Origin: JACCZX01 sp963729165
GTDB taxonomy: Bacteria > Pseudomonadota > Gammaproteobacteria > Burkholderiales > Burkholderiaceae_F
Reading direction: 5' to 3'
Length of the DNA: 64,000 bases
Assembly: GCA_963729165.1 (NCBI GenBank)
Contig: CAVSMM010000004.1
Location: 62,001 to 126,000 of the forward strand
In this document: positions 1 to 9,658 of the stretch, piece by piece
How the letters are laid out: every line of letters begins with the position of its first letter
How positions within the stretch are numbered: position 1 is the stretch's first letter
Made by a program: the position numbers and the translations under genes
Notes under the pieces: model-generated
Told to the model about the DNA's origin: nothing
What the model saw: the letters and a program-made list of their open reading frames with translations, nothing else
The model's database searches: none

Positions 1-784
1 ATCCGAACAGATGGCGATCGACACTGCGGGGCGGCTGAAGGAAATCACGGGGGCACTGGGCGTGCCCTTCATCTACAAGTCAAGCTTTGATAAAGCGAAT
101 CGCAGCTCGGGCAAGAGCTTCCGTGGCCTCGGCATTGACGAGGGCTTGCGGATTCTTGGCGCGGTCAGAAAGCAAGTCGGAGTTCCGGTGCTGACCGACG
201 TGCACGAGGAAGATGAGATCAGGCCTGCGGCCGCGGTGGTCGACGTGCTGCAGACGCCGGCGTTTCTGTGCCGGCAAACCGACTTCATTCGTGCGTGTGC
301 GGTCAGTGGCAAGCCGGTCAACATCAAGAAGGGCCAGTTTCTCGCGCCGGGCGACATGAAAAACGTCATCGACAAGGCGCGCGACGCCGCGCGTGAGGCC
401 GGCCTGCCCGAAGACAGGTTCATGACGTGCGAGCGCGGTGCATCGTTCGGCTACAACAATCTGGTATCCGACATGCGCTCGCTGGCGATCATGCGCGATA
501 CCAACGCGCCGGTCGTGTTCGACGCTACCCACTCAGTGCAGCTGCCGGGCGGGCAGGGCACGACGAGCGGTGGGCAGCGCGAGTTTGTGCCGGTGCTGGC
601 GCGTGCCGCGGTCGCTGCAGGCGTCGCTGGAGTTTTCATGGAAACGCATCCGAATCCGGCGGAAGCCAAGTCCGACGGACCCAACGCCGTGCCACTTGAT
701 CGGATGCGAGAGTTGCTTGCCACGCTGATGGAGCTTGATCGCGCGGTGAAGCGGCAGGGTTTTATCGAGTCAAGTTTTGCCTAA
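1..784 (+). CDS. kdsA: 3-deoxy-8-phosphooctulonate synthase (KDO-8-P synthase), 5' end missing
   Basis: Condenses phosphoenolpyruvate with arabinose-5-phosphate to make KDO-8-phosphate, a cytoplasmic step of lipopolysaccharide inner-core synthesis. The frame is already open at the left window edge (Ser-Glu-Gln precede the first visible Met at 11), so about 20-25 N-terminal residues lie outside; the visible part is about 260 residues against a usual 280. Family motifs are present: PFIYKSSFDKANRSS, a DVHE segment, KKGQFLAPGDM, and a C-terminal ETHPNPAEAKSDGPN metal/substrate loop. It lies 21 nt upstream of eno, the standard betaproteobacterial order pyrG-kdsA-eno-ftsB, and probably shares an operon with it. 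Identification is secure. Confidence 0.97.
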   Translation, partial: SEQMAIDTAGRLKEITGALGVPFIYKSSFDKANRSSGKSFRGLGIDEGLRILGAVRKQVGVPVLTDVHEEDEIRPAAAVVDVLQTPAFLCRQTDFIRACAVSGKPVNIKKGQFLAPGDMKNVIDKARDAAREAGLPEDRFMTCERGASFGYNNLVSDMRSLAIMRDTNAPVVFDATHSVQLPGGQGTTSGGQREFVPVLARAAVAAGVAGVFMETHPNPAEAKSDGPNAVPLDRMRELLATLMELDRAVKRQGFIESSFA

Positions 785-805
785 AGCCCTGCACGTTAAG
801 GAAGC

Positions 806-2089
806 ATGAGCGCAATCATTGACATCATCGGCCGCGAGATTCTCGATTCGCGCGGCAATCCGACCGTCGAATGCGATGTGCTGCTTGAAAGCGGCGTGAT
901 GGGCCGCGCAGCAGCGCCTTCCGGCGCGTCAACCGGTGCGCGCGAAGCGATCGAGTTGCGCGACGCCGACCCTCGTCGGTACGGCGGCAAAGGCGTGCTG
1001 AAGGCGATCGAGAACGTCAACACAGAAATCTCGGAAGCAATCCTCGGGCTCGAAGCCAACGAACAGGCGTTTCTCGATAGCGCGCTGATCGAGCTCGACG
1101 GTACGGAGAACAAGTCCAGGCTTGGCGCCAACGCGATGCTCGCAGTGTCGATAGCCGTCGCAAAAGCGGCCGCCGAGGAGTCGGGGCTGCCGCTCTATCG
1201 CTACTTTGGAGGCAGCGGCGCGATGCAGATGCCGGTGCCGATGATGAACGTGATCAACGGCGGCGCGCACGCCAACAATAATCTCGATCTGCAGGAGTTC
1301 ATGATCGTTCCGGTTGGCGCACCGACATTCTCCGAAGCGGTGCGCTACGGCGCTGAAGTCTTTCACGCTCTGAAAAGGCTGATCGATAAGGCAGGGATGA
1401 GTACCGCGGTCGGCGACGAAGGTGGGTTCGCTCCCAACGTGAAGGATCATGAAGCCGCGATTCAGATGATCCTGCGAGCAATCGATAACGCGGGCTACAC
1501 GGCTGGATCGGACGTGGCGGTAGCAATCGACTGCGCGGCCAGCGAGTTTTTCAAGGACGGCAAGTACCGGCTCGAGAGTGAGGGACAAGTGCTGTCCGCG
1601 GCCGAATGGACGACGACGCTGGCAGGGTGGTGTGACAAGTATCCGATTGTTTCGATCGAAGATGGAATGGCTGAAAACGACTGGGCCGGTTGGGAAGAAC
1701 TGACCCGAACGCTTGGAGGCAAAGTGCAGCTGGTCGGCGACGATATTTTCGTCACCAATACCGCGTTATTGCGCGAAGGAATCCGGCGCGGCGTTGCGAA
1801 TTCGATTCTGATCAAGATCAATCAGATCGGAACACTGACCGAAACTTTTGCCGCGATCGAGATGGCAAAGCGCGCCGGTTACACGTCGGTGATCAGCCAC
1901 CGCTCCGGCGAAACCGAAGACACGACGATTGCCGATATCGCCGTCGGCACCAATGCGATGCAGATCAAGACCGGGTCGATGAGTCGCTCGGATCGCACCG
2001 CGAAGTACAACCAGCTGCTGCGCATCGAAGAAGATCTGGGCGAAGTCGCCAGTTACCCCGGCCGCGATGCGTTCAACAACTTGCGTTAG
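806..2089 (+). CDS. eno: Enolase
   Basis: Interconverts 2-phosphoglycerate and phosphoenolpyruvate in glycolysis; in many bacteria also part of the RNA degradosome. The 427-residue product has the usual length. It begins with the family N-terminus (IIGREILDSRGNPTVE), carries the loop PSGASTGAREA, the metal-site signature SIEDGMAENDW and LVGDDIFVTN, and the catalytic strand LIKINQIGTLTET followed by SHRSGETEDT. The reading frame is intact over the whole length. ATG start follows a weak GGAAGC ribosome site. It sits between kdsA and ftsB with short gaps (21 and 18 nt), consistent with co-transcription. Confidence 0.98.
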   Translation: MSAIIDIIGREILDSRGNPTVECDVLLESGVMGRAAAPSGASTGAREAIELRDADPRRYGGKGVLKAIENVNTEISEAILGLEANEQAFLDSALIELDGTENKSRLGANAMLAVSIAVAKAAAEESGLPLYRYFGGSGAMQMPVPMMNVINGGAHANNNLDLQEFMIVPVGAPTFSEAVRYGAEVFHALKRLIDKAGMSTAVGDEGGFAPNVKDHEAAIQMILRAIDNAGYTAGSDVAVAIDCAASEFFKDGKYRLESEGQVLSAAEWTTTLAGWCDKYPIVSIEDGMAENDWAGWEELTRTLGGKVQLVGDDIFVTNTALLREGIRRGVANSILIKINQIGTLTETFAAIEMAKRAGYTSVISHRSGETEDTTIADIAVGTNAMQIKTGSMSRSDRTAKYNQLLRIEEDLGEVASYPGRDAFNNLR

Positions 2090-2107
2090 CCGGAGCCGAT
2101 AACGATC

Positions 2108-2419
2108 ATGCGGCTGCTGGCCATTGTCCTTGCGGCGCTGCTGATTGCGATTCAGTGGCCGCTGTGGTTCGGCAAGGGCGGCTGGCTGCGTGTGTGGGAT
2201 CTCGACCGGCAACTGATCGCTCAGCGCGGTATCAACGGCGCACTGAATGCGCGCAATGCAGAGCTCGCTGCAGAGGTTGCCAGCCTGCGCGAGGGACGCG
2301 AAGCGATCGAAGAGCGGGCGCGGCACGAGTTGAACATGGTGCGCGACGGCGAGATCTTCTTTCAGATCGTGGTGCCAAAGACGGAGACTGCCGCAACTAC
2401 AGGCCAGCTTCCGAAATGA
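2108..2419 (+). CDS. ftsB: Cell division protein FtsB (septum formation initiator family)
   Basis: Small bitopic inner-membrane divisome protein that forms a coiled-coil complex with FtsL and FtsQ. The 103-residue product has one N-terminal membrane helix at about residues 3-20, then a heptad-like coiled coil (about 30-70, including ALNARNAELAAEVASLREG), and the family motif EERARHELNMV near residue 75-85. Its position directly after eno is diagnostic in proteobacteria. The stop codon overlaps the ATG of the next gene (ATGA), suggesting translational coupling with that unusual neighbour. Confidence 0.93.
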   Translation: MRLLAIVLAALLIAIQWPLWFGKGGWLRVWDLDRQLIAQRGINGALNARNAELAAEVASLREGREAIEERARHELNMVRDGEIFFQIVVPKTETAATTGQLPK

Positions 2420-3743
2420 ACCTGCATCGCTTACTCAAAGAGCGTGAGTCACGTGGCACCCCGCTTCGCGTTGGATTGATCGGCGCTGGCAAATTCGGAT
2501 CGATGTATTTGTCGCAGGTCCGGCATACGCCGGGCATGCGGGTGACCGCGATTGCCGATCTCGATCCCGCGCGTGCGCGTGAAGCTTTGCGCAGAGTCGG
2601 GTGGCCAGACAGCGCGATCTCGTCGCTGAGTTTTTTCTCAGATGCTCGCGCACTGATCGAGAAGCGCGATGTCGACATTGTCATCGACTCCACCGGATCA
2701 CCATCGGCCGGCATCACGCACGTGCTCGCCTGCTGCGAGCATCGCAAGCACATCGTGATGGTCAACGTCGAGGCCGATGCACTCGCGGGGCCGCTGCTGG
2801 CGCAGCGCGCGCGCGAAGCCGGCATCGTTTATTCGCTCGCTTACGGCGATCAACCGGCGCTGATCTGCGAGCTGGTCGACTGGGCGCGCGCGTGCGGCTT
2901 CGAGGTCATTGCCGCCGGCAAAGGCACCAAGTATCTGCCCGCCTATCATGCCTCCACCCCCGATACCGTGTGGGGCTACTACGGCCTCAGCGCCGAAGAT
3001 GCGCGCATTGGCGGATTGAACGCGCAGATGTTCAACTCGTTTCTGGACGGCACCAAGAGCTCGATTGAAATGTGCGCGGTGTCGAACGCGACCGGATTGA
3101 TCGCTCCGGATGGTTTGTCTTTTCCGCCGTGCAGCGTGGACGACTTGCCACAAGTGTTGCGGCCGCAGACCGAGGGCGGTGTGCTGCATCATCGCGGACA
3201 AGTCGAGGTCATCTCCAGCCTGCAGCGCGATGGCTCGCCCGTGCAGCGCGATCTGCGTTGGGGTGTGTATGTGGTGTTTGCCGGCGGAAGCGAGTACGTG
3301 GAACGCTGCTTCAAGGAATACGGTCTCGTGACCGACGCGAGCGGCCAGTATTCCGCGCTCTACAAACCGTTTCATTTGATCGGCCTCGAGCTTGGCATCA
3401 GCGTCGCCAGCGTTGGCTTGCGCAATGAGCCGACCGGCGCGCCGATCGGTTTCAACGCGGACGTTGTGGCGACGGCGAAGCGCGATCTTGCGACGGGTGA
3501 AGTGCTTGACGGCGAAGGTGGGTACACCGTCTACGGCAAAGTGATGCCTGCCGAGGAATCGATGCGGATTGGCGGCTTGCCGCTCGGTCTTGCGCACAAG
3601 GTGAGGCTGTCAACGCCGTTCCGGCGGGGCAGCACGTGCGCTGGGATGACGTGGAGATCGACGAAGACGAGAGCGCCGTCGCATTCCGCCGCTCAATGGA
3701 GCGCGCGACCGCAGGCATTTCAAGGCGAGGCGATAGTCGCTAG
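2416..3743 (+). CDS. Rossmann-fold oxidoreductase with C-terminal SAF-like domain, frameshifted near its end
   Basis: NAD(P)-binding protein resembling homoserine-dehydrogenase-like/SAF-domain oxidoreductases; the substrate is not known. The Rossmann motif VGLIGAGKFGSMY is at about residues 19-31, followed by a DxD-type strand (IADLDPARA). The annotated start is the ATG overlapping the ftsB stop; a longer in-frame upstream extension lies inside eno and is rejected. At about 3608 the frame shifts by one base. Reading the next frame from there gives VNAVPAGQHVRWDDVEIDED and a stop at 3741-3743, a typical SAF-domain ending, whereas the uncorrected frame gives arginine/serine-rich nonsense to 3750. 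One missing base, either a sequencing error or a true mutation, explains this. Known SAF domains occur in sialic-acid synthase and in UxaA-type enzymes. Confidence 0.75.
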
Positions 3744-3814
3744 CGCGTAGCGCACTTCGATCTACTCGTCGTACCTTGTCTGACTCCTCGGCCCAAGCCC
3801 GTTGTTGTGTACTT

Positions 3815-6521
3815 TCAGCGCGTGCCCGCGAGAACTACCGAGGCGCTTCCAGTCCGGGTCGCCAAGTGAGTTAGAAAGGCTTCCAGAGCCTCCGCATCGC
3901 GCTGACGCACCAGCGCCTGCAGTTCGATGCGACTCGCGACGCGCTGCGCGGACACTTTGCCGGCCGCTCCGGCTTCGCGCGCCTGATCGGCGATCAGCTG
4001 CTTGGCGCGTGCGTCGTTGTTGAACGACACGGCGGCACTCGGCAACAACTGCGCGCTTTCGCCAAACAGGCTTCCTGAGATTGCGGCCAGTTTGGCCCAG
4101 TGGTCAAGCGTGAACTGGTAGGCCAGTGCGCCGTGCGATGAATGCTCGGCCATCATGCCGGGAATGCGGGTCACGACATTCGGCGGTTGGCCCGGCACGA
4201 TTGTCGACGAAAGCAGCGCCGCGGCAAGCTTATCGTCGCGCACGGACGCCAAGGCGCGTGCATAGACCCAGCGATCTTCCTCGCTGTCGGTGGACTGCAG
4301 CAATGAGAGCATCCGATCAAAGCGGACACGGTCGGCGCCCGACCCCTGCCGCGCTGATGATCGCCGACCGTGTTGCCGCTGGTAGAGCGGCGCCTTTGGC
4401 AACCGACGCATCGAACAGGCGGGCCGCGCGGTCAATGACCGACGGCGTCCCCAAAGCGGGCGAGGTGCGAAATCAAGTCGCTTCGCAGGCTTGAGTCATC
4501 CGCGCTCTCGCCTTCACCGGATTCCAGCCAAGGCGCGCCAATGCCGGACCGAGAAGCAGCCTGCGCCGTTGCCTGCACTCGTGCCTGTGCCGGTGTGCCC
4601 GCGGTGGCGGTTTCCAAAAACTGCAGGTGATCGATCGCGAGCGCAAAGAGCACGCCTCTGGCCGCGCCGGCGACCTGCGGAACGGCCGCGAGCAAACTGA
4701 AGTACTGCGGCATTGGCACAAGTCCGGCCTGCGCGAGTGCGAACGTATCGCTAAGCACGACAACCTGCTGTGCGGGCGTCAGGCGAGAAAACGAAGCGGT
4801 GAGTCGTTGCAGTGTCGCGGAGTCGTATGCGACGCGGTAAAAACCGAGGCCGTCAGGATTTGCCAGCACCGGTACGTTCGAGCAACCCTTGAACGCTGCG
4901 CTGCCGATTGGCTGATCCAGCAGCAATGAGCGGCGCTCTGCTCCTCGCGCCAGAACGAGCGGGATTTTCCATTGCTGAGGCGGTAGTGGCTGCGCACCGA
5001 GCGAAAACCGCGACTGCGACATCTGAACGATGGTTCGCCCGTCGACGCAGCTGCTGGACACTTGCACCACCGGGAAGCCTTCTTGATCGGTCCAGCTCGC
5101 CGCAACATCGGAAACATTTTTGCCGGAGGCGAGCTGCATGTGGTGCCAGAGGTCGCCCGCGGTGGCATTCGAAAATTGGCGCTCCTTCATGTAACGCGCG
5201 AGCCCGTCGCGAAATGTCTTCTTGCCGATCCATTCCTCCAACATCGCGAGCACAGCGCCGCCCTTGTTGTAAGTGATCCAATCGAAAACATCGAACACAC
5301 TGCTTTCGCTAACCGCACCCGCTCGGATCGCGCGTGTTGCCTCGCCCGCATCGCCGGTCATCGTCTGATCCAGCCATCGGCGTCGCCGCAAGCGTTCGTT
5401 CCACTGCGGGTTGAAATGCTCGCTCGCCTTGATTTCCATCCAGGTCGCAAACGCTTCGTTGAGCCAGATCTCCTCCCACGAAGCCGCGGTGACCAAATTG
5501 CCGAACCATTGATGCGCGATCTCGTGCGCGACGATGTTGAACACATGGCGCTGCGCGTTGAATGAGCTGCGCGCCGGGTCGAACAGAATCGTGTCTTCAG
5601 AATACGAAATCAGCCCCCAGTCCTCCATTGCGCCGTCGCGAATGCCCGGCACGGCCAGCTGATCGAGCTTCGGCAGCGAATAGCGAATCCCAAAGTAGTC
5701 AGTGAAATAGGGTAGGAGCTTCTTCGTAATCGACATTGCATAGGCGGCCTGCTTTTGCTTGCCATCGGCAGTCAAAATGCGCAGCGGAATTCCTGCTGCC
5801 TCGCTTTTCACATGTGGCGAAGCGCCCTACAGTGATGGCGACCAGGTAGGTCGGCATTGAAGGCGTTGGAGCAAAGTGATGTTCGGTAATACCGTCCTTC
5901 GCGGTCGATGCGATGACGTGGCATGTTGGAGTGCACCTCGTATGCAGAGGGCGACGCCACCGAAATTTCGAACACGGCACGAAACGCCGGCTCATCGAAA
6001 CACGGAAACACCATGCGAGCGAAGACCGCTTCGAGCTGCGTGGCCAGCATCAAGGCCGGCTGGCTGCGAGCGGTGTAAGGCAACTTTGAACAGGCCGGAG
6101 CCTGTGGCTTGCACCTTGCCGGTGTATTGAATGCGCAGCTCGTAGTCGCCAGCGGCCAATGGCAGCTCCGTCGGTCGGCGATAGCTGCCACGCTTGCTGC
6201 AGCTTGGCCGGCTGCACATTCATCCGTCGTGGCGGCCCACTCGCGGTGGTAAGCACCGCGCTTTGTGCGGTCAACTCGTGAGCATGGATCGCGAATGACG
6301 GCATCGCACTTGCGATCCGAATCGCAATGGTGGCAACGCCGGAAAACGTCTCTTTCGCCGGATCAAGATCGAGATTAAGGCGGTAGTGAACCGGCACCAC
6401 ATCCTTCGAAAGGTTGCCCGGCGTGTTCGCAAAGTCGAAGCGCGCCTGTGCGAAGACCGCACCGGACAGCAGCGCAAAGCAGAAAAAACGACGTTGAAAT
6501 GAATCGAAGTTTCGTTGTCAC
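3815..6521 (-). pseudogene. M1-family metallo-aminopeptidase, exported, broken by about seven frameshifts
   Basis: Zinc aminopeptidase of the M1 (PepN/ERAP) family that would cleave N-terminal residues from peptides, probably in the periplasm. The middle fragment (5811 to 4432) is intact over 459 residues and holds the exopeptidase motif DGAMEDWG and the zinc site HEIAHQWFGNLVT plus the downstream Glu in WLNEAFATW. Upstream pieces give MVFPCFDEPAFRAVFEI (substrate cleft) and FAPTPSMPTYLVAITVGRF in different frames; the C-terminal helical domain continues in yet another frame (DRVRFDRMLSLLQSTDSEED). The probable start is the GTG at 6521, which overlaps the stop of the DUF1330 gene as GTGA and leads into a signal peptide ending near AVFAQA after one shift. 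Frame changes fall near 6480, 6190, 6070, 5930, 5818, 4433 and 4343. Decay or local low-quality consensus are both possible. Confidence 0.85.
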
Positions 6522-6814
6522 GAGCTGGCGACTCCTTCGACAGCGACCAGCGTCGAAGTCGTCGTCTTCTGCCGAAGCTCAATCAGCGGCCGGTATTCGG
6601 GCGACTGATACCAGGCCTTCAGTCGAGCCATGTCGGCAAACTCGAGAATCACCAGCCGCTTTGGCGTCCAGTCGCCCTCGAGAACGTCCGTAGCGCCACC
6701 ACGCACCAGATAGCGACCGCCGAACGCCTCGATCGTTGCCGATACTTGCTGCCTGTATTGCTCGTACCCCGCGGGATCAGTGACTTCGACGTTGGCGAAC
6801 AGATAGGCGGGCAT
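6518..6814 (-). CDS. DUF1330 family protein
   Basis: Small cytoplasmic protein of 98 residues in the dimeric ferredoxin-like (dimeric alpha-beta barrel) DUF1330 group, function not established. The start MPAYLFANVEVTDPAGYEQY is characteristic, as is the middle EGDWTPKRLVILEF and the SPEYRPLIELR segment. A longer in-frame ORF exists upstream, but the ATG at 6814 is preceded by a good AGGAG ribosome site 8 nt away and matches the family start. Its stop overlaps the putative GTG start of the aminopeptidase, so the two were probably co-transcribed. Confidence 0.9.
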   Translation of the reverse strand: MPAYLFANVEVTDPAGYEQYRQQVSATIEAFGGRYLVRGGATDVLEGDWTPKRLVILEFADMARLKAWYQSPEYRPLIELRQKTTTSTLVAVEGVASS

Positions 6815-6852
6815 GTCTCTTCTCCTTAGGCGTGGTGTCAGGAAATGACGCT

Positions 6853-7327
6853 TCATAGCAACGACTCTGCTGCTGTCCATTCGTATTTGATATCGGCCAG
6901 TTGCCAATTCGGCTCGAAACCGCGAGCGACGATCTTGAATCCGTGCTTTTCGTAGAACGCGCAAGCGATTGCGTTACGCGCAAAAGCGTAAAGCCAAAGT
7001 TTGCCGTTGGACTGGGTCTTTGCCCAATCAAGAAGCTGCGTGCCGATCCCACAGTGATGATGTCCGACGCGCACGTATAGATGCGTGATCGACTCCTTCG
7101 TCGCCGCGATGAAACCGACGAGCTCGGTCGTCGAGCAGGGCGATGCGGACTGAGTTATTCGGAACGACAGTATTGACAAAGAATTCCCGCTGTTCTTCAA
7201 TTGGATGCGGATCGACGACGCCGACGCCGAACTCGAAGCTCTCTCGCCATAGTCGGACGAGTTCGTCGGTTCGTTCGGCATCGAGTTCGACGATTTCAAT
7301 CGAGAGCCGGTCTTGCGCTGGTCGCAT
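6853..7327 (-). CDS. GNAT-family N-acetyltransferase, one frameshift
   Basis: Predicted acetyl-CoA-dependent N-acetyltransferase of unknown substrate, about 157 residues when joined. The N-terminal part (from ATG at 7327, MRPAQDRLSIEIVELDAERT) and the C-terminal part lie in different frames that meet near 7130. The C-terminal part has the acetyl-CoA loop in the form HHCGIGTQLLDWAK and the late strand YAFARNAIACAFYEKHGFKI, both typical of GNAT enzymes. Reading across the shift gives VRIALLDD joined to ELVGFIAA, a normal beta4 region, so a one-base indel is the simplest explanation. It is divergent from the lipoprotein gene that begins at 7570. Confidence 0.8.
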
Positions 7328-7569
7328 TGATAGCGTCAGGCGTCATAGGAGTAAGTGCGCACAGTAGCGTGGGCCTCTTTCCGCGGGCACCCAATTTGCT
7401 GTCCGCGCGTCAAGTGATATCACTTCTTGCGTCGTGCCATCGACCCGAATCAGTTACGTACCGCTTAACGGTACGTCTGGTCTAGCGTGGAACGTCTGTT
7501 TTTCGGACCAAAAGCGGAGAAGTTCTCGTATCGTGCCCCGAGTTGAACAAGCATGGATCGGAGATCGTG

Positions 7570-8761
7570 ATGAGCAAGATCGCATTTTCAATTGGATGGG
7601 AAGCGCGCTTTCCGCGTCCGTCGTGTCGTTTCTTGCGGCGTGCGGCGGAGGAAGTGATGACGGGTCGACGGTGACTCCCGCTTCTCCGCCGGGACCGGCA
7701 CGCTACGGGTCGCATTGACCGATGCACCTGCGTGCGGCTTCGATCATGTCTATATCACGGTCGAACGTGTCCGCGTGCATCAAACATCCTCCGCCAACGA
7801 CAATGACGCCGGCTGGAGCGAGATCGTGCTGAATCCAACGCAGCGCATCGACTTACTCGGCCTAACCAATGGTGTCCTGGCGGAGCTCGGTCAGACGCCC
7901 TTGGCGGCCGGTCAATATCAGCAGGTCCGGCTCGTACTGAGTCCGAACAGAGGTGGCACTCCGGCCAACTCGGTCGTTCCGACCGGTGGAATTGAAACCG
8001 CGCTCGACACACCGAGCGCAACGCAAAGCGGGTTGAAGCTAATCATGGCTTTACGGTGCAGCCGAACGCGCTGACCGATCTGGTGCTCGACTTCGACGCC
8101 TGCCGCTCGGTGGTACCCAACGGACGGAGGTTTAATCTGAAACCGGTAATCAGGGTGATCCCGCGCAGGACACCGCGATCGTCGGCACCGTCGACCCGGC
8201 GCTCACGGGGTGACGGTGTCGGTTCAGAAGAACGGAGCCGTGGTTCGAAGCACATACCCAATGCGAACGGTGACTTCATGTTCTCCGGCCTTGACCCGGC
8301 GCAGTCGCCTTTCGACGTGGCATTCACAGCGAACGGTTTCGCTACTTCCGTAGTCACGGCGACGCCCGTAACTGCAGGCGCGTCGACTCGAATCAGTACC
8401 ACCGCTGCACCTATAACGATGCCTGCTGCGATGACCGGTGATCGCAAACGGCAAGGTCCTGCCGATTGCGGCCTCGGCCAGCGTGCGTGCGCTGCAGGCG
8501 TCGGCAGCGTACCGAAAGATTGAAGTGGCACACGACAACGGCGATGCGACAACGGGCAATTACTCTTTGACGTTGCCAATTACCGCGCCGCGCCTCGCGA
8601 CGTATTCGACGACTTTGCCTCTGACATTCAGTTCGCAGTCAGCAAGTGCGGCCAACTACACGCTCGAAGCCTTCGCGACAGCGTATGTGACGCAGTCGAA
8701 GGCAGTGACGATCGGCGCGGTGCCGGTCGTTAACGACTTCACGCTGGTCGCGGTGCCCTAA
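7570..8761 (+). pseudogene. DUF4382-like lipoprotein, several frameshifts
   Basis: Predicted exported lipoprotein. The ATG at 7570 follows CGGAGATCGTG, a reasonable ribosome site, and begins MSKIAFSIG; after a shift near 7597 the signal peptide continues as SALSASVVSFLAAC with a lipobox and Gly-Gly-Gly-Ser after the lipidated Cys. The next frame gives LTDAPACGFDHVYITVERVRVH, typical of the DUF4382 beta-sandwich domain. Further pieces in other frames read as carbohydrate-binding-like or carboxypeptidase-regulatory-like repeats (VQKNGAVVRS, then FMFSGLDPAQSPFDVAFTAN) and end VVNDFTLVAVP. At least five frame changes are needed, near 7597, 7700, 8045, 8130-8260 and 8430. Function unknown; such proteins are usually outer-membrane attached. 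Confidence 0.65.
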
Positions 8762-9181
8762 GCCCCTGAGCCACGCACAAATTGCGGTCCTAACGGGTAA
8801 GTGCGCTATTGCTAGCCCTTGGACCGACAGGCTCACCATAATCATTGCATGCGCCATCGTGCAGTGGTGCCTGCTTTCTATGCTGCTCCCAGGCAGCTGC
8901 GCCGCATCGAGTGGACTTAATGAACACGTAGTCCGCTGAACTCGCACGTGACGGTGAGCTGATCTCTACGCGCGCCGTCGGGGTGTTACCACTTATCCGA
9001 AGTAGGGACCTGGCCGCACTCGTCAGTGATTTTCCGTGTTTCGTCGGGGACTGGCGCGCCGGTCGCGCTCAAATCAATCGCCACTGCAACGATGCCACCA
9101 ATTGGCGCCCGCGTCGCCTTCCGCTGGCGCCAGCACTCTGACGCACCTACTGTGGCGCACATCAAGTCTATGGAGGTTCAT
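8762..9181. other. Intergenic region, no supported gene
   Basis: This 420-nt stretch lies between the DUF4382-like lipoprotein and two very small envelope protein genes. No frame shows a recognisable protein, and no hairpin with a T-tract was found after 8761. Only its last 12 nt, a GGAGG ribosome site at about 9172, have a clear role, serving the small ORF at 9182. Confidence 0.5.
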
Positions 9182-9349
9182 ATGAAACACGAGTTCACCA
9201 ACGAGACGCCGGTGCTTCGACTCGTATTCGCGATCGCGGCGTTATCGATCACGTTATCCATCGGCGGGTTTATCGACTTTCTTGCATTGAGCTATGAGGC
9301 CGTCGACGCGCAACAGCGCTCAGTGCAAACAGCCGAACGGAGTTCCTAA
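9182..9349 (+). CDS. Small single-pass membrane protein, unknown function
   Basis: A 55-residue product starting MKHEFTNETPVLRLVFAIAA, with one predicted membrane helix at about residues 12-37 (FAIAALSITLSIGGFIDFLA) and a short polar C-terminus containing DAQQRSVQTAERSS. The start is decided by a strong ribosome site (TATGGAGG, 6 nt before the ATG); an upstream in-frame extension from 9026 has no such site. The gene directly precedes another tiny envelope gene 42 nt downstream, so the two may be co-expressed. No family assignment is possible from sequence alone. Confidence 0.6.
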   Translation: MKHEFTNETPVLRLVFAIAALSITLSIGGFIDFLALSYEAVDAQQRSVQTAERSS

Positions 9350-9391
9350 TCAATACAGTCTCCCAACCGGGAGTTCAACCAGGAGATAGTT

Positions 9392-9535
9392 ATGAAACGT
9401 AATCAAAGCAAAGTAGTTCTCTCAACCATCGCAGCCGCTCTTTTCGCATTGCTGGCGGGATGCGCGAGCATGCCATCTGCCGAAGTTATAGCCGACGGCT
9501 TTCACGGCGAATTGCTGTCGGATTACAAACCGTGA
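9392..9535 (+). CDS. Very small lipoprotein, unknown function
   Basis: A 47-residue reading frame beginning MKRNQSKVVLSTIAAALFAL and containing the lipobox LLAGC at residues 20-24, which predicts signal peptidase II processing to a mature peptide of about 24 residues (CASMPSAEVIADGFHGELLS...). An AGGAG ribosome site is 6 nt upstream of the ATG. It ends TGA at 9533-9535. Its pairing with the small membrane protein just upstream suggests a joint envelope role, but that is inference. It resembles entericidin-like small lipoproteins only in size and lipobox. Confidence 0.6.
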   Translation: MKRNQSKVVLSTIAAALFALLAGCASMPSAEVIADGFHGELLSDYKP

Positions 9536-9658
9536 GAATGGCGTTACGAGAGCGGTGTCGGTGAATAGCATTCGTCACCGATACCGCCTTTGATCGACCA
9601 CCTTCTCGCATCGCCACAGACATACAGCGGCAGATGTCAACTGCACCTCAAAGAGTGC

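Noticed and set aside
1690..2415. Upstream in-frame extension of the SAF oxidoreductase into eno and ftsB
   Set aside because: Overlaps two well-supported genes in another frame; the ATG coupled to the ftsB stop gives a family-like start.
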